Positions 24,811-33,079 of a stretch of 64,000 bases of DNA are shown here, in pieces (position 1 is the first letter of the stretch; every line of letters starts with the position of its first letter). The notes under the pieces were generated by a model, which did not search any database, had not been told where the DNA came from, and saw only the letters and a program-made list of their open reading frames with translations. Source of the DNA: Chloroflexota bacterium (GTDB lineage Bacteria > Chloroflexota > Anaerolineae > B4-G1 > SLSP01); contig JAIOAX010000026.1 of NCBI GenBank assembly GCA_019873645.1, positions 1 to 64,000 of the forward strand, in the 5' to 3' direction. A program made the translations under genes and the position numbers.

Positions 24811-25491
24811 ATGGCAAGTCTTTTGGAAAAAGTATCCACATTGATTTCGGCAAATCTCCACGCGCTCGTGGATAAGGCCCTGAAAAGCAACAGCATCGCG
24901 GTGATTGACCAGTACATCCGGCAGGTCGAGGACAGCCTGGAGGATTTGGAGGACGCCGCAGCCACCATCGGCGGGGAAGTCAAATCGCTCAAGCGCAAAC
25001 TCGGCGACTATGAGCAAAAGGCCGGCGAGCTGGACCGCGCCATTGATGCTTTTCTGCTTGAAGGCAACGAGGCCGCAGCCGTGGGCGTGCAAAGCAAACT
25101 CAACAGCACCCAGCGGCTCATCGAAACCTACCGCGAGCAGGCCACGCGCCAGGAAGCCGAGTACCAGAAGTTGCTTGACGCCAAGGTCAAACTGGAGGCG
25201 CGCCTGGCAACGATGAAGCAACAGCGCGAGGAATTGCAGGCCCTGTTGGAACTGGCGAAGAGCAAAGAAATCTCCGTCAAGGCGATGAAGGGTCTGGATG
25301 ACCTGATGGGATCGGGCGACTCTGACATCAGCCGTATTGCGGCGAGCGTCTATGCGCGGTTGGATAAAGCCTCTACTGCGGCGGAAATCCGCGCCACCAA
25401 CCTCGATCAGCAAATTGACGACGTTCTGGATCGCAAGGCTATCAACGCCCAATTGTCCGAGCGACGCAAGAAACTCGGTTTAGGCGAGTAA
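24811..25491 (+). CDS. pspA: PspA/IM30 family membrane-stress protein
   Basis: 226 residues, almost wholly helical with long coiled coils (about 25-190). It has the family start SLLEKVSTLISANLHALVDKA and the IDQYIRQVEDSLEDLEDA stretch. PspA/Vipp1 proteins are ESCRT-III-like and bind damaged inner membrane. ATG 24811 follows AAGGAGGTAATCAA. It stands at the head of a plus-strand cluster with two solute-binding proteins, a VWA protein and a coiled-coil protein, though a 15-bp inverted repeat and a 173-bp gap separate it from the next gene. Confidence 0.9.
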   Translation: MASLLEKVSTLISANLHALVDKALKSNSIAVIDQYIRQVEDSLEDLEDAAATIGGEVKSLKRKLGDYEQKAGELDRAIDAFLLEGNEAAAVGVQSKLNSTQRLIETYREQATRQEAEYQKLLDAKVKLEARLATMKQQREELQALLELAKSKEISVKAMKGLDDLMGSGDSDISRIAASVYARLDKASTAAEIRATNLDQQIDDVLDRKAINAQLSERRKKLGLGE

Positions 25492-25516
25492 ATCAGCATA
25501 ACTTGTGCCCAAGACA

Positions 25517-25579
25517 AACCGCTAATCCCGCTCATCTACGCGCGCGTTGGACCGGCGGAGACTGGCGGGATTAGCGGTT
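25517..25579. terminator. Long inverted repeat after pspA, possible terminator
   Basis: A perfect 15-bp inverted repeat (AACCGCTAATCCCGC at 25517-25531, and its complement at 25565-25579) with a 33-base GC-rich loop. No T-run follows it, so it may be an attenuator, a Rho-type signal or a repeat. Confidence 0.45.
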
Positions 25580-25664
25580 GACATTTCATTGTAACGGATA
25601 ACATATCTTCTATCGTCCTCCGTGCAATCCGTTGAGCATGATGTGGGAGGCATAAAAAAACAGC

Positions 25665-26924
25665 ATGGAACGCACACGCTGGGTCTTTATAGGCATTTTG
25701 GTCGTCGTTGTTTTGATTATCGGCGTTTCACTGGTGGTGCGCGCCGTTACCGGCGGAAATACACCCGACACCGAGCTGGTCCTCGAAAAACCCAAAACCA
25801 TCACGGTGCGGGTGCTCACAGCCCTGCCGATTGAGCCGTGGGTGCGCAGCGCGGCAGATGCCTACAACGCCTCAAACCCCACGCTGGACGGCGTCCCTAT
25901 CAAGGTGGAAATTATCCCTATGGATGGGTTGACGGCGTTGGGACGCTGGGATCGCAACGATTTCGGCGCCCTCGAACCCGGGGAAACAATGGAGAACCTG
26001 ACTGAAGCGCGAAAGGCGACCCTGGAAAATTTCCCCACCGTCTGGATTCCCGATAGCCGCTACCTGGTGGAACTGGCAAACGCCGCCTACAAAGGCCGCC
26101 TGGGACGCGACGTATTCTTGACCGACGGCGAGTATCGCGCGCGGCCGATTGCGATCAGCCTCTTCACCTGGGGGATTTACGAAAGTCGAGCCGATGTGCT
26201 GACAAAACGCTTTGGCGAGATCACCTGGAACGCTATCCATGATGCGGCGGTCGCCAAGGGCGGCTGGCCGGAGTTGGGCGGCGACCCGGCGTGGGGATTC
26301 TTCAAGCTGGTGGTGCCTAATCCCAATAAGAACGCCGGAGGGCTGGCGGCGATGGTGGCGGCAGCCGGCGAATACTACGGGCGCACCGACATCAGCGTCG
26401 CCGATTTCACCGACCCGCAATTTCAGACATGGCTGCGTGAATTGATGGGTTCTGTGACCGACTTCAGCAGCGCCAGCGCCTACACCGCCGAGGATTTCGC
26501 ACTCTTCGGCTACAGCGTCGGCGACGGCGGGCAATTGCTCGAAAGCGACCTGTTGCAGAATATGCAGGGGATCCTCACCCGCTGGGCCGATCCACTGAAA
26601 ATTTACTACCCCAAATACGTCACCTGGTTTGAATTCCCTTACACCATCTGGGTCGGCCCGGAAACCAGCGCCCTGGAGAAAAACGCCGCTCTGCAATTCC
26701 AGCGCTTCTTGCTCGGCGAAGAACAACAGAAAGCCGCCCTGGCCTACGGTTTGCGGCCGGCCAACCCCAACGTCCCTCTGGATGCAACGCCCGAAAGCCT
26801 GTTTGTGAAGTGGAAAGACCGGGGCGTGGAAATGGTCGTTCCGCGCAGCGATGCGATGCGCAATCCCGACCGTGATGTGCTGTTGGCCTTGTTGCGCTGG
26901 TTCCAGTTGAACGTGGCGAAGTAA
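25665..26924 (+). CDS. Membrane-anchored solute-binding domain protein
   Basis: 419 residues. A single N-terminal membrane helix (about 7-28) is followed by a type II periplasmic-binding fold typical of bacterial extracellular solute-binding family 1/11 proteins: ITVRVLTALPIEPWVRSAADAYNASNP at the start and an ALQFQRFLLGEEQQKAALAYGLRPANP segment near the end. There is no lipobox, so it is tethered by the helix. No ABC permease or ATPase is next to it, so transport seems unlikely. It is the partner of the larger VWA fusion encoded 10 bp downstream. Confidence 0.8.
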   Translation: MERTRWVFIGILVVVVLIIGVSLVVRAVTGGNTPDTELVLEKPKTITVRVLTALPIEPWVRSAADAYNASNPTLDGVPIKVEIIPMDGLTALGRWDRNDFGALEPGETMENLTEARKATLENFPTVWIPDSRYLVELANAAYKGRLGRDVFLTDGEYRARPIAISLFTWGIYESRADVLTKRFGEITWNAIHDAAVAKGGWPELGGDPAWGFFKLVVPNPNKNAGGLAAMVAAAGEYYGRTDISVADFTDPQFQTWLRELMGSVTDFSSASAYTAEDFALFGYSVGDGGQLLESDLLQNMQGILTRWADPLKIYYPKYVTWFEFPYTIWVGPETSALEKNAALQFQRFLLGEEQQKAALAYGLRPANPNVPLDATPESLFVKWKDRGVEMVVPRSDAMRNPDRDVLLALLRWFQLNVAK

Positions 26925-26934
26925 GGCGGGCCTT

Positions 26935-28674
26935 ATGAACACCGAATTGAGCGCCAAACAACGCACCGGATTGATTGTCGGCATTGTGGGCATCCTCATC
27001 GCATGTCTGTGCACCATCGTCGCTCTGTGGGGGGGAAAAGCCGTATGGGATACCCTCCGCGAGCAGGAGGGCGGAACCCCCTCTGCGGGATGGGACTCGA
27101 ATACCGCCGAGTTAACGGTTGCCGTCTCGCCGGGAATGGCCGCCACGTTCACCAAACTGGCCGAGCAATTCAACGCGCGCGCTTACAAAACTCCCGATGG
27201 CTCGCCGATGTTGGTGCGTGTGTTGCCGGTGGTGCCGGAAAAGATGGTCGAGCAGAGCCTGGCAAATCCACCGTTCCAGGCAGTCGCGCCCGATAGCAGT
27301 CTGTGGCTCAATCAATTAGACCGCCGCTGGACGGCGATGCAAAGCACCACCGAAGGCGAGATTCCCATCGGCAACCGCCGCTTCGGTGAGCCGGTGCGCT
27401 ACGCTACTAGCCCGGTAGTCGTCGTTGCGTGGGAGAGTGTGGCGCGTGGACTGGGGTGGCCGGAGCGCGCTATCGGCTGGAAAGACATTCAACGGAAGGC
27501 TACGGCAGACTCGACTTTCAAATGGAACCATCCGAGCACTGGCCATGCCAGCGGCCTGTTGGCGACGCTGGCCGAATTCTATGCTGGCGCCGGGTTGACG
27601 CGCGGGCTCACGCCCGAAGCGGCGACCGCGCAAACCACGCTGGATTACGTCCGTGCCGTGGAGGCGACGGTGCGCTTCTACGGTGAAGGGGAAGACGTCA
27701 TCGTGCAACGGCTTGCAGAGGAGGGCCGTGGCTTTCTCGACGCTTTCGTCGCGCAAGAGCAGGTCGTCATTGCGTGGAATCAGTCGCAACCCGGCGAGCG
27801 GCTCGTCGCCATCTATCCGGCAGAAGGGACGCTGTGGGCCGATCATCCCCTGGCGCTGCTGGAGCTAGGCGCGCTCGGCGAAACGCCGCTGACCGCCAAT
27901 CAGCGGCGCACCTATCAAGCTCTGGCGGCGTTCCTCACCTCCCCTGACGTTCAACGTCAATTGCTGGCGGCCGGCTATCGCCCCACGGATCTGAACATCC
28001 GCCTGGATGAAGCCGGCAGTCCCTTCGCCGCCGATGGGGCCACCGATTGGCGGCAGCCGCAGACGACATTGCAGATTCCTGCCGAAAGTGTGGTGGAGGT
28101 GGTGCAGAATGTATGGTGGTACACCAAGCGTCCTACCAACATCTATCTGGTCGTGGATACCAGCGGCAGTATGGAAGGCAGCAAAATTGAACTGACGCGC
28201 GCGGCGTTACGTTCTTTCGTGGAGCAAATTCGTGGGGACCGCGACCAGGTGGGATTGATTGCCTTCGCCAGCGATGTCAATGTGTTGCGTCCGTTGCAAC
28301 CGTTGGACGACGCCGGCCGCGAGACCCTCAACCGCGCCATTGACCAATTGCAAGCGCGAGGCAACACGGCTCTCATTGACGGGGTGTGGGAAGCCTACAC
28401 CGAACTGACTTTGCGGGGCACGCCGGAAGCGATCAATGCGATTGTAGTGATGACCGACGGTCAGGAAAACAACAGCGATCATTCATTGCCTGAGCTACAA
28501 CAGCGCATCCAACGCGAAAAGGGGACTGCGGTGGTTATCTTCACCATCGCCTTTGGCAGCGACGCCGACGAAGAACTCTTGCGTTCGATGGCTGAAATGG
28601 GCGGGGGGCAATTCCGCCGCGCCACCGAAACGGATATCGAGGAGCTGTACAAGATCATCTCGACGTATTTTTAG
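26935..28674 (+). CDS. Solute-binding and VWA domain fusion protein
   Basis: 579 residues. An N-terminal membrane helix (about 10-35) is followed by a solute-binding domain (about 55-370) similar in layout to the protein encoded just upstream, then a C-terminal von Willebrand A domain (about 395-575). The metal-ion adhesion site is intact: VVDTSGSMEGSK, GNTALIDG and VVMTDGQENN. VWA domains of this kind bind a protein partner through Mg2+. Proteins with the same domain pair occur in other phyla near stress or toxic-anion-resistance genes, which suggests an extracytoplasmic sensor or scaffold. ATG is 10 bp after the previous stop. Confidence 0.85.
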   Translation: MNTELSAKQRTGLIVGIVGILIACLCTIVALWGGKAVWDTLREQEGGTPSAGWDSNTAELTVAVSPGMAATFTKLAEQFNARAYKTPDGSPMLVRVLPVVPEKMVEQSLANPPFQAVAPDSSLWLNQLDRRWTAMQSTTEGEIPIGNRRFGEPVRYATSPVVVVAWESVARGLGWPERAIGWKDIQRKATADSTFKWNHPSTGHASGLLATLAEFYAGAGLTRGLTPEAATAQTTLDYVRAVEATVRFYGEGEDVIVQRLAEEGRGFLDAFVAQEQVVIAWNQSQPGERLVAIYPAEGTLWADHPLALLELGALGETPLTANQRRTYQALAAFLTSPDVQRQLLAAGYRPTDLNIRLDEAGSPFAADGATDWRQPQTTLQIPAESVVEVVQNVWWYTKRPTNIYLVVDTSGSMEGSKIELTRAALRSFVEQIRGDRDQVGLIAFASDVNVLRPLQPLDDAGRETLNRAIDQLQARGNTALIDGVWEAYTELTLRGTPEAINAIVVMTDGQENNSDHSLPELQQRIQREKGTAVVIFTIAFGSDADEELLRSMAEMGGGQFRRATETDIEELYKIISTYF

Positions 28675-28766
28675 AATCAGCGGGGCAAGAATCAGCGAAT
28701 CAAGAATCGGCAAATCAAGAATCGGCAAATCAGCGTAATTCGTAATTCGTAATTCGTTCATCATTC
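28674..28766. repeat. GAATCAGC and AATTCGT repeat tract
   Basis: Imperfect GAATCAGC octamers, GAATCGGCAAATCAA copies and three AATTCGT heptamers fill the gap between the VWA gene and the coiled-coil gene. The same unit families recur at 37190-37366, 43556-43692 and inside 60256-60366. Confidence 0.7.
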
Positions 28767-28775
28767 GTGATAAAA

Positions 28776-29597
28776 ATGCGCACAACAGTTGAAAAGCAGG
28801 CGCGCCGCGCCATCATCCAATATGCTTTCTTCCGTTGGGAAAACGCCGTCATCATCGGTCTGATGGTGTTATTGTGGTTCTTTCTGCCTCAGCCGCTTCC
28901 AGGATGGCCCGTATGGGGTTGGCCGGCGCTAGGAATCCTGGGCGTGCTGGCTATGGTGGTCGCTACCCTCACCGATGTTGAAACCGGCGTGAAGGTGCAG
29001 ATTGAACTGGCTCAAGAGAACTTCAATCCGCGCAAAGTGGTAGACCCACAACTGCGTCAGGAGGTTGAGAAGGCTCTCGAATACCAGCGCCGCATTGCCG
29101 CCTATATCAGCAAACAACGCGCTGGTGTGTTACGCGACCGGTTACAAGATACCGCCGGCCAGATCGGCGACTGGGTCAACAATATCTATCAACTGGCGTT
29201 GCGCCTGGATGTCTATCGCCGCGATCCACTGCTGGCCCAGGAACGCGCTGCGGTACCCAGGGAACTGGAAGCCCTGACGTCACGGCGTAACCTGGAACCC
29301 AATCCAGAGGTCAAAAAGCAGTTGGATGCGGTCATCGAGAGCAAACGCAAACAATGGGACTCTCTGAACGCGCTCAACAACCGTATGGAGCAGGCCGAAT
29401 TGCAGCTTGAACAGAGCAACACGGCCCTGGCAACCATCTACAGTCAGGTGCAGTTGATCAACGCCCAGGACATCGAAAGTGGACGTTCGGATCGCCTGCG
29501 CCAGGATATCCAGGATCAAATCGCGCGACTCAACGACCTGGTCAGCAGCATTAATGAGGTTTACGATTACCAGGGCGCCGGTCTGCCAATGAGTTAG
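28776..29597 (+). CDS. Membrane-anchored coiled-coil protein of unknown function
   Basis: 273 residues from ATG 28776 (a GTG at 28767 lies inside the repeat tract). Two adjacent hydrophobic segments (about 20-65) form a hairpin in the membrane. The rest is helical and charged, with heptad patterns in about 160-230 (VIESKRKQWDSLNALNNRME) and a Q-rich C-terminal helix. I do not recognise the family. Its position between the VWA fusion and the LivK-like lipoprotein suggests it is a cytoplasmic-side or membrane scaffold of the same module. Confidence 0.7.
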   Translation: MRTTVEKQARRAIIQYAFFRWENAVIIGLMVLLWFFLPQPLPGWPVWGWPALGILGVLAMVVATLTDVETGVKVQIELAQENFNPRKVVDPQLRQEVEKALEYQRRIAAYISKQRAGVLRDRLQDTAGQIGDWVNNIYQLALRLDVYRRDPLLAQERAAVPRELEALTSRRNLEPNPEVKKQLDAVIESKRKQWDSLNALNNRMEQAELQLEQSNTALATIYSQVQLINAQDIESGRSDRLRQDIQDQIARLNDLVSSINEVYDYQGAGLPMS

Positions 29598-29625
29598 GGA
29601 TTAGGGAGTAAGGAGAAGCCTGACC

Positions 29626-30768
29626 ATGATGAAACGTTTAGGATTGATCGTGATACTGCTCGTCACTTTGTTGCTGGCAGGATGTGGCAGCGGCAAGAAA
29701 CCGACCAAAGGGGATGTGATCGTCTATGTGGCTGTGCCGCTCAGCGGTTTTCAGGCCAATGGTGGACAGACGGTACTGGGCGGCGTGCGCCTGGCGGCGG
29801 AAGAGATCAATCGTCGCGGCGGACTGCTCGGCTACCGCGTCGTCGTCCGCCCCCTGGATGACGAATCCGACAGCGAGGTCGCCGTCTCGCAGGTCGCTCA
29901 AATCCGGGATGCGCTCAACAAGGGCGAGCGGGTTATCGCCGTCATCGGGCATCTGAACAGCGGGCAAACGCTGGCCGCGATGGAATTGTACAAAGATCTG
30001 CCGCTGATCGTCATCACGCCGACGGCTTCCGAGCAAAGTCTGAGCCAGCGAGGCTACACCAACTTCTTTCGCGTCAACGCCAGCGACGATGTACAGGCAG
30101 CGGTAGACGCGCGGTTTTTAATCGAGTACCTCAAGGCCAAACGGGTGGCGGTGATTTTCAACAATACTGAATATGGACGCGGTCTGGCAGCGTCGCTGAT
30201 CAAAGAATTGGAGGCCCGCGGCGCGCAGGCCGTCACGCGCATCGAGGTCGAAGAAGGCCAGAGCCAGTATCAGGCGGAAGTGCAGCAGATTCAGACGGCC
30301 AATCCTGACGCCATCTTCTACGCCGGCTACGAGATCGAAGCGCCGTTTCTGCGTTACGCCCTGGTCAAAGCCGGCGTCGCCGTCCCGATGTTGGGCAGCG
30401 ACGGCGTTTTTCTGGCGGCCACCATTGATGATTCCGACGGCACGGCTGAGGGGATGTACGTCAGCGCCTTTGCGCCCAGCCCGCGCTACGTGGCCGACGC
30501 GAAGTGGTTCGAGGCTTATCAGGTGGTGGAATATCGCAACCCCGATACTTACTCGGTGAACGGCTACGTCGCCATGCAGGTATTGGCCGAGGGGGTGCGC
30601 AGGGCCAATAGCTTCGCCGCGCCCAAGATCGCCGATACCTTGCGCAAAGAGGCCGTTCCCACATTGCTCAACAGCCTGCGCTACAAGCCCAACGGGGACC
30701 TCACCGATCCGCAGATTTGGATTTATCAGGTGGTCAACGGCGAGTTCCAGCAGGTAGAGTGGAAGTAA
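29626..30768 (+). CDS. LivK-type periplasmic-binding lipoprotein
   Basis: 380 residues. A lipoprotein signal peptide has lipobox LLLAGC (Cys at about 21), followed by a type I periplasmic-binding fold of the branched-chain amino-acid receptor family: VPLSGFQANGGQTVLGGVRLAAEEINRRGG and VIGHLNSGQTLAAMELY. Start follows AAGGAG. There are no liv permease or ATPase genes; the next gene is convergent only 6 bp away, with no terminator visible. It may therefore act as a ligand receptor for the module and not for uptake. Confidence 0.88.
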   Translation: MMKRLGLIVILLVTLLLAGCGSGKKPTKGDVIVYVAVPLSGFQANGGQTVLGGVRLAAEEINRRGGLLGYRVVVRPLDDESDSEVAVSQVAQIRDALNKGERVIAVIGHLNSGQTLAAMELYKDLPLIVITPTASEQSLSQRGYTNFFRVNASDDVQAAVDARFLIEYLKAKRVAVIFNNTEYGRGLAASLIKELEARGAQAVTRIEVEEGQSQYQAEVQQIQTANPDAIFYAGYEIEAPFLRYALVKAGVAVPMLGSDGVFLAATIDDSDGTAEGMYVSAFAPSPRYVADAKWFEAYQVVEYRNPDTYSVNGYVAMQVLAEGVRRANSFAAPKIADTLRKEAVPTLLNSLRYKPNGDLTDPQIWIYQVVNGEFQQVEWK

Positions 30769-30774
30769 GGGACG

Positions 30775-31782
30775 CTACACCGGTCGCTCCGGTCTGGTGA
30801 AACTCAAGCGGGGATCGAGGGCGTCGCGCAGCCCGTCGCCGAGCAGATTGAAGGCCAACACCGTAATCATGATCGCCAGGCCGGGGTAAAAAACCAGGTG
30901 CGGCGCGGTGAAGACCTGATTGCGCTCCGAACCGAGCATCGAACCCCACTCCGGCGTTGGCGGCTGCGCCCCCAAGCCCAGGAATGACAGGGCCGCCGCC
31001 TCCAGAATCGCCCCCGCAATGCCGAGCGTCCCCTGAACGATCAGCGGAGAAAGTGCGTTGGGTAAGATGCGGGCAAACAACAGCCAGGCCGGGCTTGCGC
31101 CGAGCGCGCGCGACGCTTCCACAAAACTTTGCTCCTTAAGCGAAAGGACGCTGGCGCGCACGACCCGCGCGTAGATGGGAATATTGACAATTGCAATGGC
31201 TAACAGAGCGTTCTGTAAGCCGCGCCCCAATACGTTGACAATCGCAATCGCCAGCAACAACGAGGGGAAAGCCATCAGTACATCCATCAACCTCATGATG
31301 ATGTTGTCCACCCAGCCGCCCGTGTACCCCGCAACCGCACCCAGCACCGTCCCCACGAGAATCGCAAAACCGATGGTCGTAAATCCGATGAAGAGTGAGA
31401 CGCGCGTGCCGTAGATCACGCGGCTGAACTGATCGCGCACATTGCCATCAATCCCCATCAGATGCTGCGGCTGGTCGGCGGGACACCCCAACAGATGAAT
31501 ACACGGTGCCTGACGCTTCTTCACCGGCTCGATGCCGATCAAAACCTGTTCGGGATCGTAGGGTGCGATGAACGGCGCGAAAATGGCGACCAGAATCAAC
31601 AGTCCCAGGACGACCATGCCCACAATCGCCGAACGCTGATGGAAAATACGGCGCAACATCAAACGCCACAGGCTATTGGCGCGGTAATCCTGAAAACTAT
31701 GGTTGAGAGCCGCGAGGTCTGCTTGCTTGTAGGAATCAAGCTTTGTTTTTGGAGAAGGAGGTTCTTCGGTTGTTGTGGTCAT
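30775..31782 (-). CDS. Peptide-type ABC transporter permease, DppC/OppC-like
   Basis: 335 residues with the N-terminal OppC extension and one helix, followed by a BPD_transp_1 domain of five helices; the EAA loop reads VEASRALGASPAWLLFARILPNALSP. It forms the inner-membrane channel with the DppB-like protein encoded just upstream (15-bp gap). The expected ATPase genes (DppD/F) do not follow; instead the gene converges on the LivK-like gene. Confidence 0.92.
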   Translation of the reverse strand: MTTTTEEPPSPKTKLDSYKQADLAALNHSFQDYRANSLWRLMLRRIFHQRSAIVGMVVLGLLILVAIFAPFIAPYDPEQVLIGIEPVKKRQAPCIHLLGCPADQPQHLMGIDGNVRDQFSRVIYGTRVSLFIGFTTIGFAILVGTVLGAVAGYTGGWVDNIIMRLMDVLMAFPSLLLAIAIVNVLGRGLQNALLAIAIVNIPIYARVVRASVLSLKEQSFVEASRALGASPAWLLFARILPNALSPLIVQGTLGIAGAILEAAALSFLGLGAQPPTPEWGSMLGSERNQVFTAPHLVFYPGLAIMITVLAFNLLGDGLRDALDPRLSFTRPERPV

Positions 31783-31797
31783 GGGGAGTGCGCCTCG

Positions 31798-32877
31798 TCA
31801 GTCAAGTTTGATGCGGGGATCAATGAACACGTAGGAGAGATCCACCAACAGATTCATCCCCACGTAGCCGATGGCAATCACCAGCGTAAACGCCTGGACA
31901 ATGGGATAGTCGCGCGCAGTGATGGCTTCATACAGCATGCGTCCCACACCCGCTAACCCGAAGATCGTCTCGGTAAGCACCGCCCCAGCGAAAACTGTTC
32001 CCAGTTCCAGGCCGATGATGGTGAAAACCGGCAGGAGCGCGTTGCGGAAAGCATGCTTGAATACCACTTTAGGCTTGGGTAGACCTTTGGCCCGTGCGGT
32101 GCGGATATAGTCCAACCCTAAAACTTCGAGCATGCTTGAGCGCGTCATCCGCGCAATAATAGACATCGGGATCGTACAAAGCGCCACGGCGGGCAGGATA
32201 AGATGTTGGATGGTGTCCCAAAGAATTCGCCAGTCGAAGGTAATCAGGGAATTCAAAATGTACATATTGGAGATAAACTCGTAGATGTGAAACTTCAATG
32301 ATTCAGGATCGCTGGCAAGATGATAAACCTCATAGAAAGGCACGGCCGCCAGGCCGGCGCTGAGACGTCCAGAGGGTGGCAACCAGAAGGGCGTATCCTT
32401 CAGCAGCAGCGCAAACACATAGGCCAGCATCAACCCTAGCCAGTAAACGGGCATGGAAACACCGATGTTGGCGATAATCATGGTGATAATATCGGCCAAC
32501 GAGTTGCTGTACACGGCGGAAATGATCCCCAGCGGAATGCCCACCAGCACGGCCAGACAGATGGCGATGAAACCCAATTCGATGGTCATCGGCAAGCGTT
32601 CGATGAGGATTACGCTGACCGGACGGCTGTAGCGAATCGAGTCGCCGAAATCACCTTTGAGCACGTCGCGCATGTAGATGCCGAACTGGACATAGATGGG
32701 CTTGTCCAGACCATGCTCACGGATAAAACGCGCACACACTTCCTGCGTCGCCTTTTCACCCAGAATAGCCTTGCAGGGGTCGCCGGGGATCAAGCGCGCC
32801 AGCACAAACGTCACCAAAAGAATGCCGAATAAGACCGGAATTGCCAATACAAGTCTGCGAACGGTGTATTGGAACAT
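31798..32877 (-). CDS. Peptide-type ABC transporter permease, DppB/OppB-like
   Basis: 359 residues starting with the family signature FQYTVRRLVLAIPVLFGILL, then helices and the EAA loop IRTARAKGLPKPKVVFKHAFRNA. It pairs with the DppC-like permease encoded 15 bp downstream. ATG 32877; the binding protein gene ends about 200 bp upstream, and the gap holds a repeat tract. Confidence 0.92.
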   Translation of the reverse strand: MFQYTVRRLVLAIPVLFGILLVTFVLARLIPGDPCKAILGEKATQEVCARFIREHGLDKPIYVQFGIYMRDVLKGDFGDSIRYSRPVSVILIERLPMTIELGFIAICLAVLVGIPLGIISAVYSNSLADIITMIIANIGVSMPVYWLGLMLAYVFALLLKDTPFWLPPSGRLSAGLAAVPFYEVYHLASDPESLKFHIYEFISNMYILNSLITFDWRILWDTIQHLILPAVALCTIPMSIIARMTRSSMLEVLGLDYIRTARAKGLPKPKVVFKHAFRNALLPVFTIIGLELGTVFAGAVLTETIFGLAGVGRMLYEAITARDYPIVQAFTLVIAIGYVGMNLLVDLSYVFIDPRIKLD

Positions 32878-32927
32878 GCGATTAGCCTTTTAAGAAGCCC
32901 TCCAGGCAGGATATCATTTCGCAATGA

Positions 32928-33072
32928 TGCGTGAAACGTGAAACGTAAAACGTGAAACGTGAAACGTGAGACACCGGCTTACCGCGGGTCCACGTTTCAC
33001 GCTTCACATCTTACACTTACATCCTTACGTTTTACGCTTTTACGTTACGTCTTTACGTTTTACGTCTTATTC
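32928..33072. repeat. ACGTGAA/TTTACGT repeat tract between SBP and permease genes
   Basis: About six CGTGAAA heptamer-like copies are followed by a region of complementary CACGTTTCACG/TTTTACGT copies, so the tract can fold on itself. No gene is visible in it. Confidence 0.6.
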
Positions 33073-33079
33073 CGAACGC

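Noticed and set aside
29626..30768. Branched-chain amino-acid ABC transporter
   Set aside because: No permease or ATPase of the Liv type is adjacent, so only the binding protein is called.
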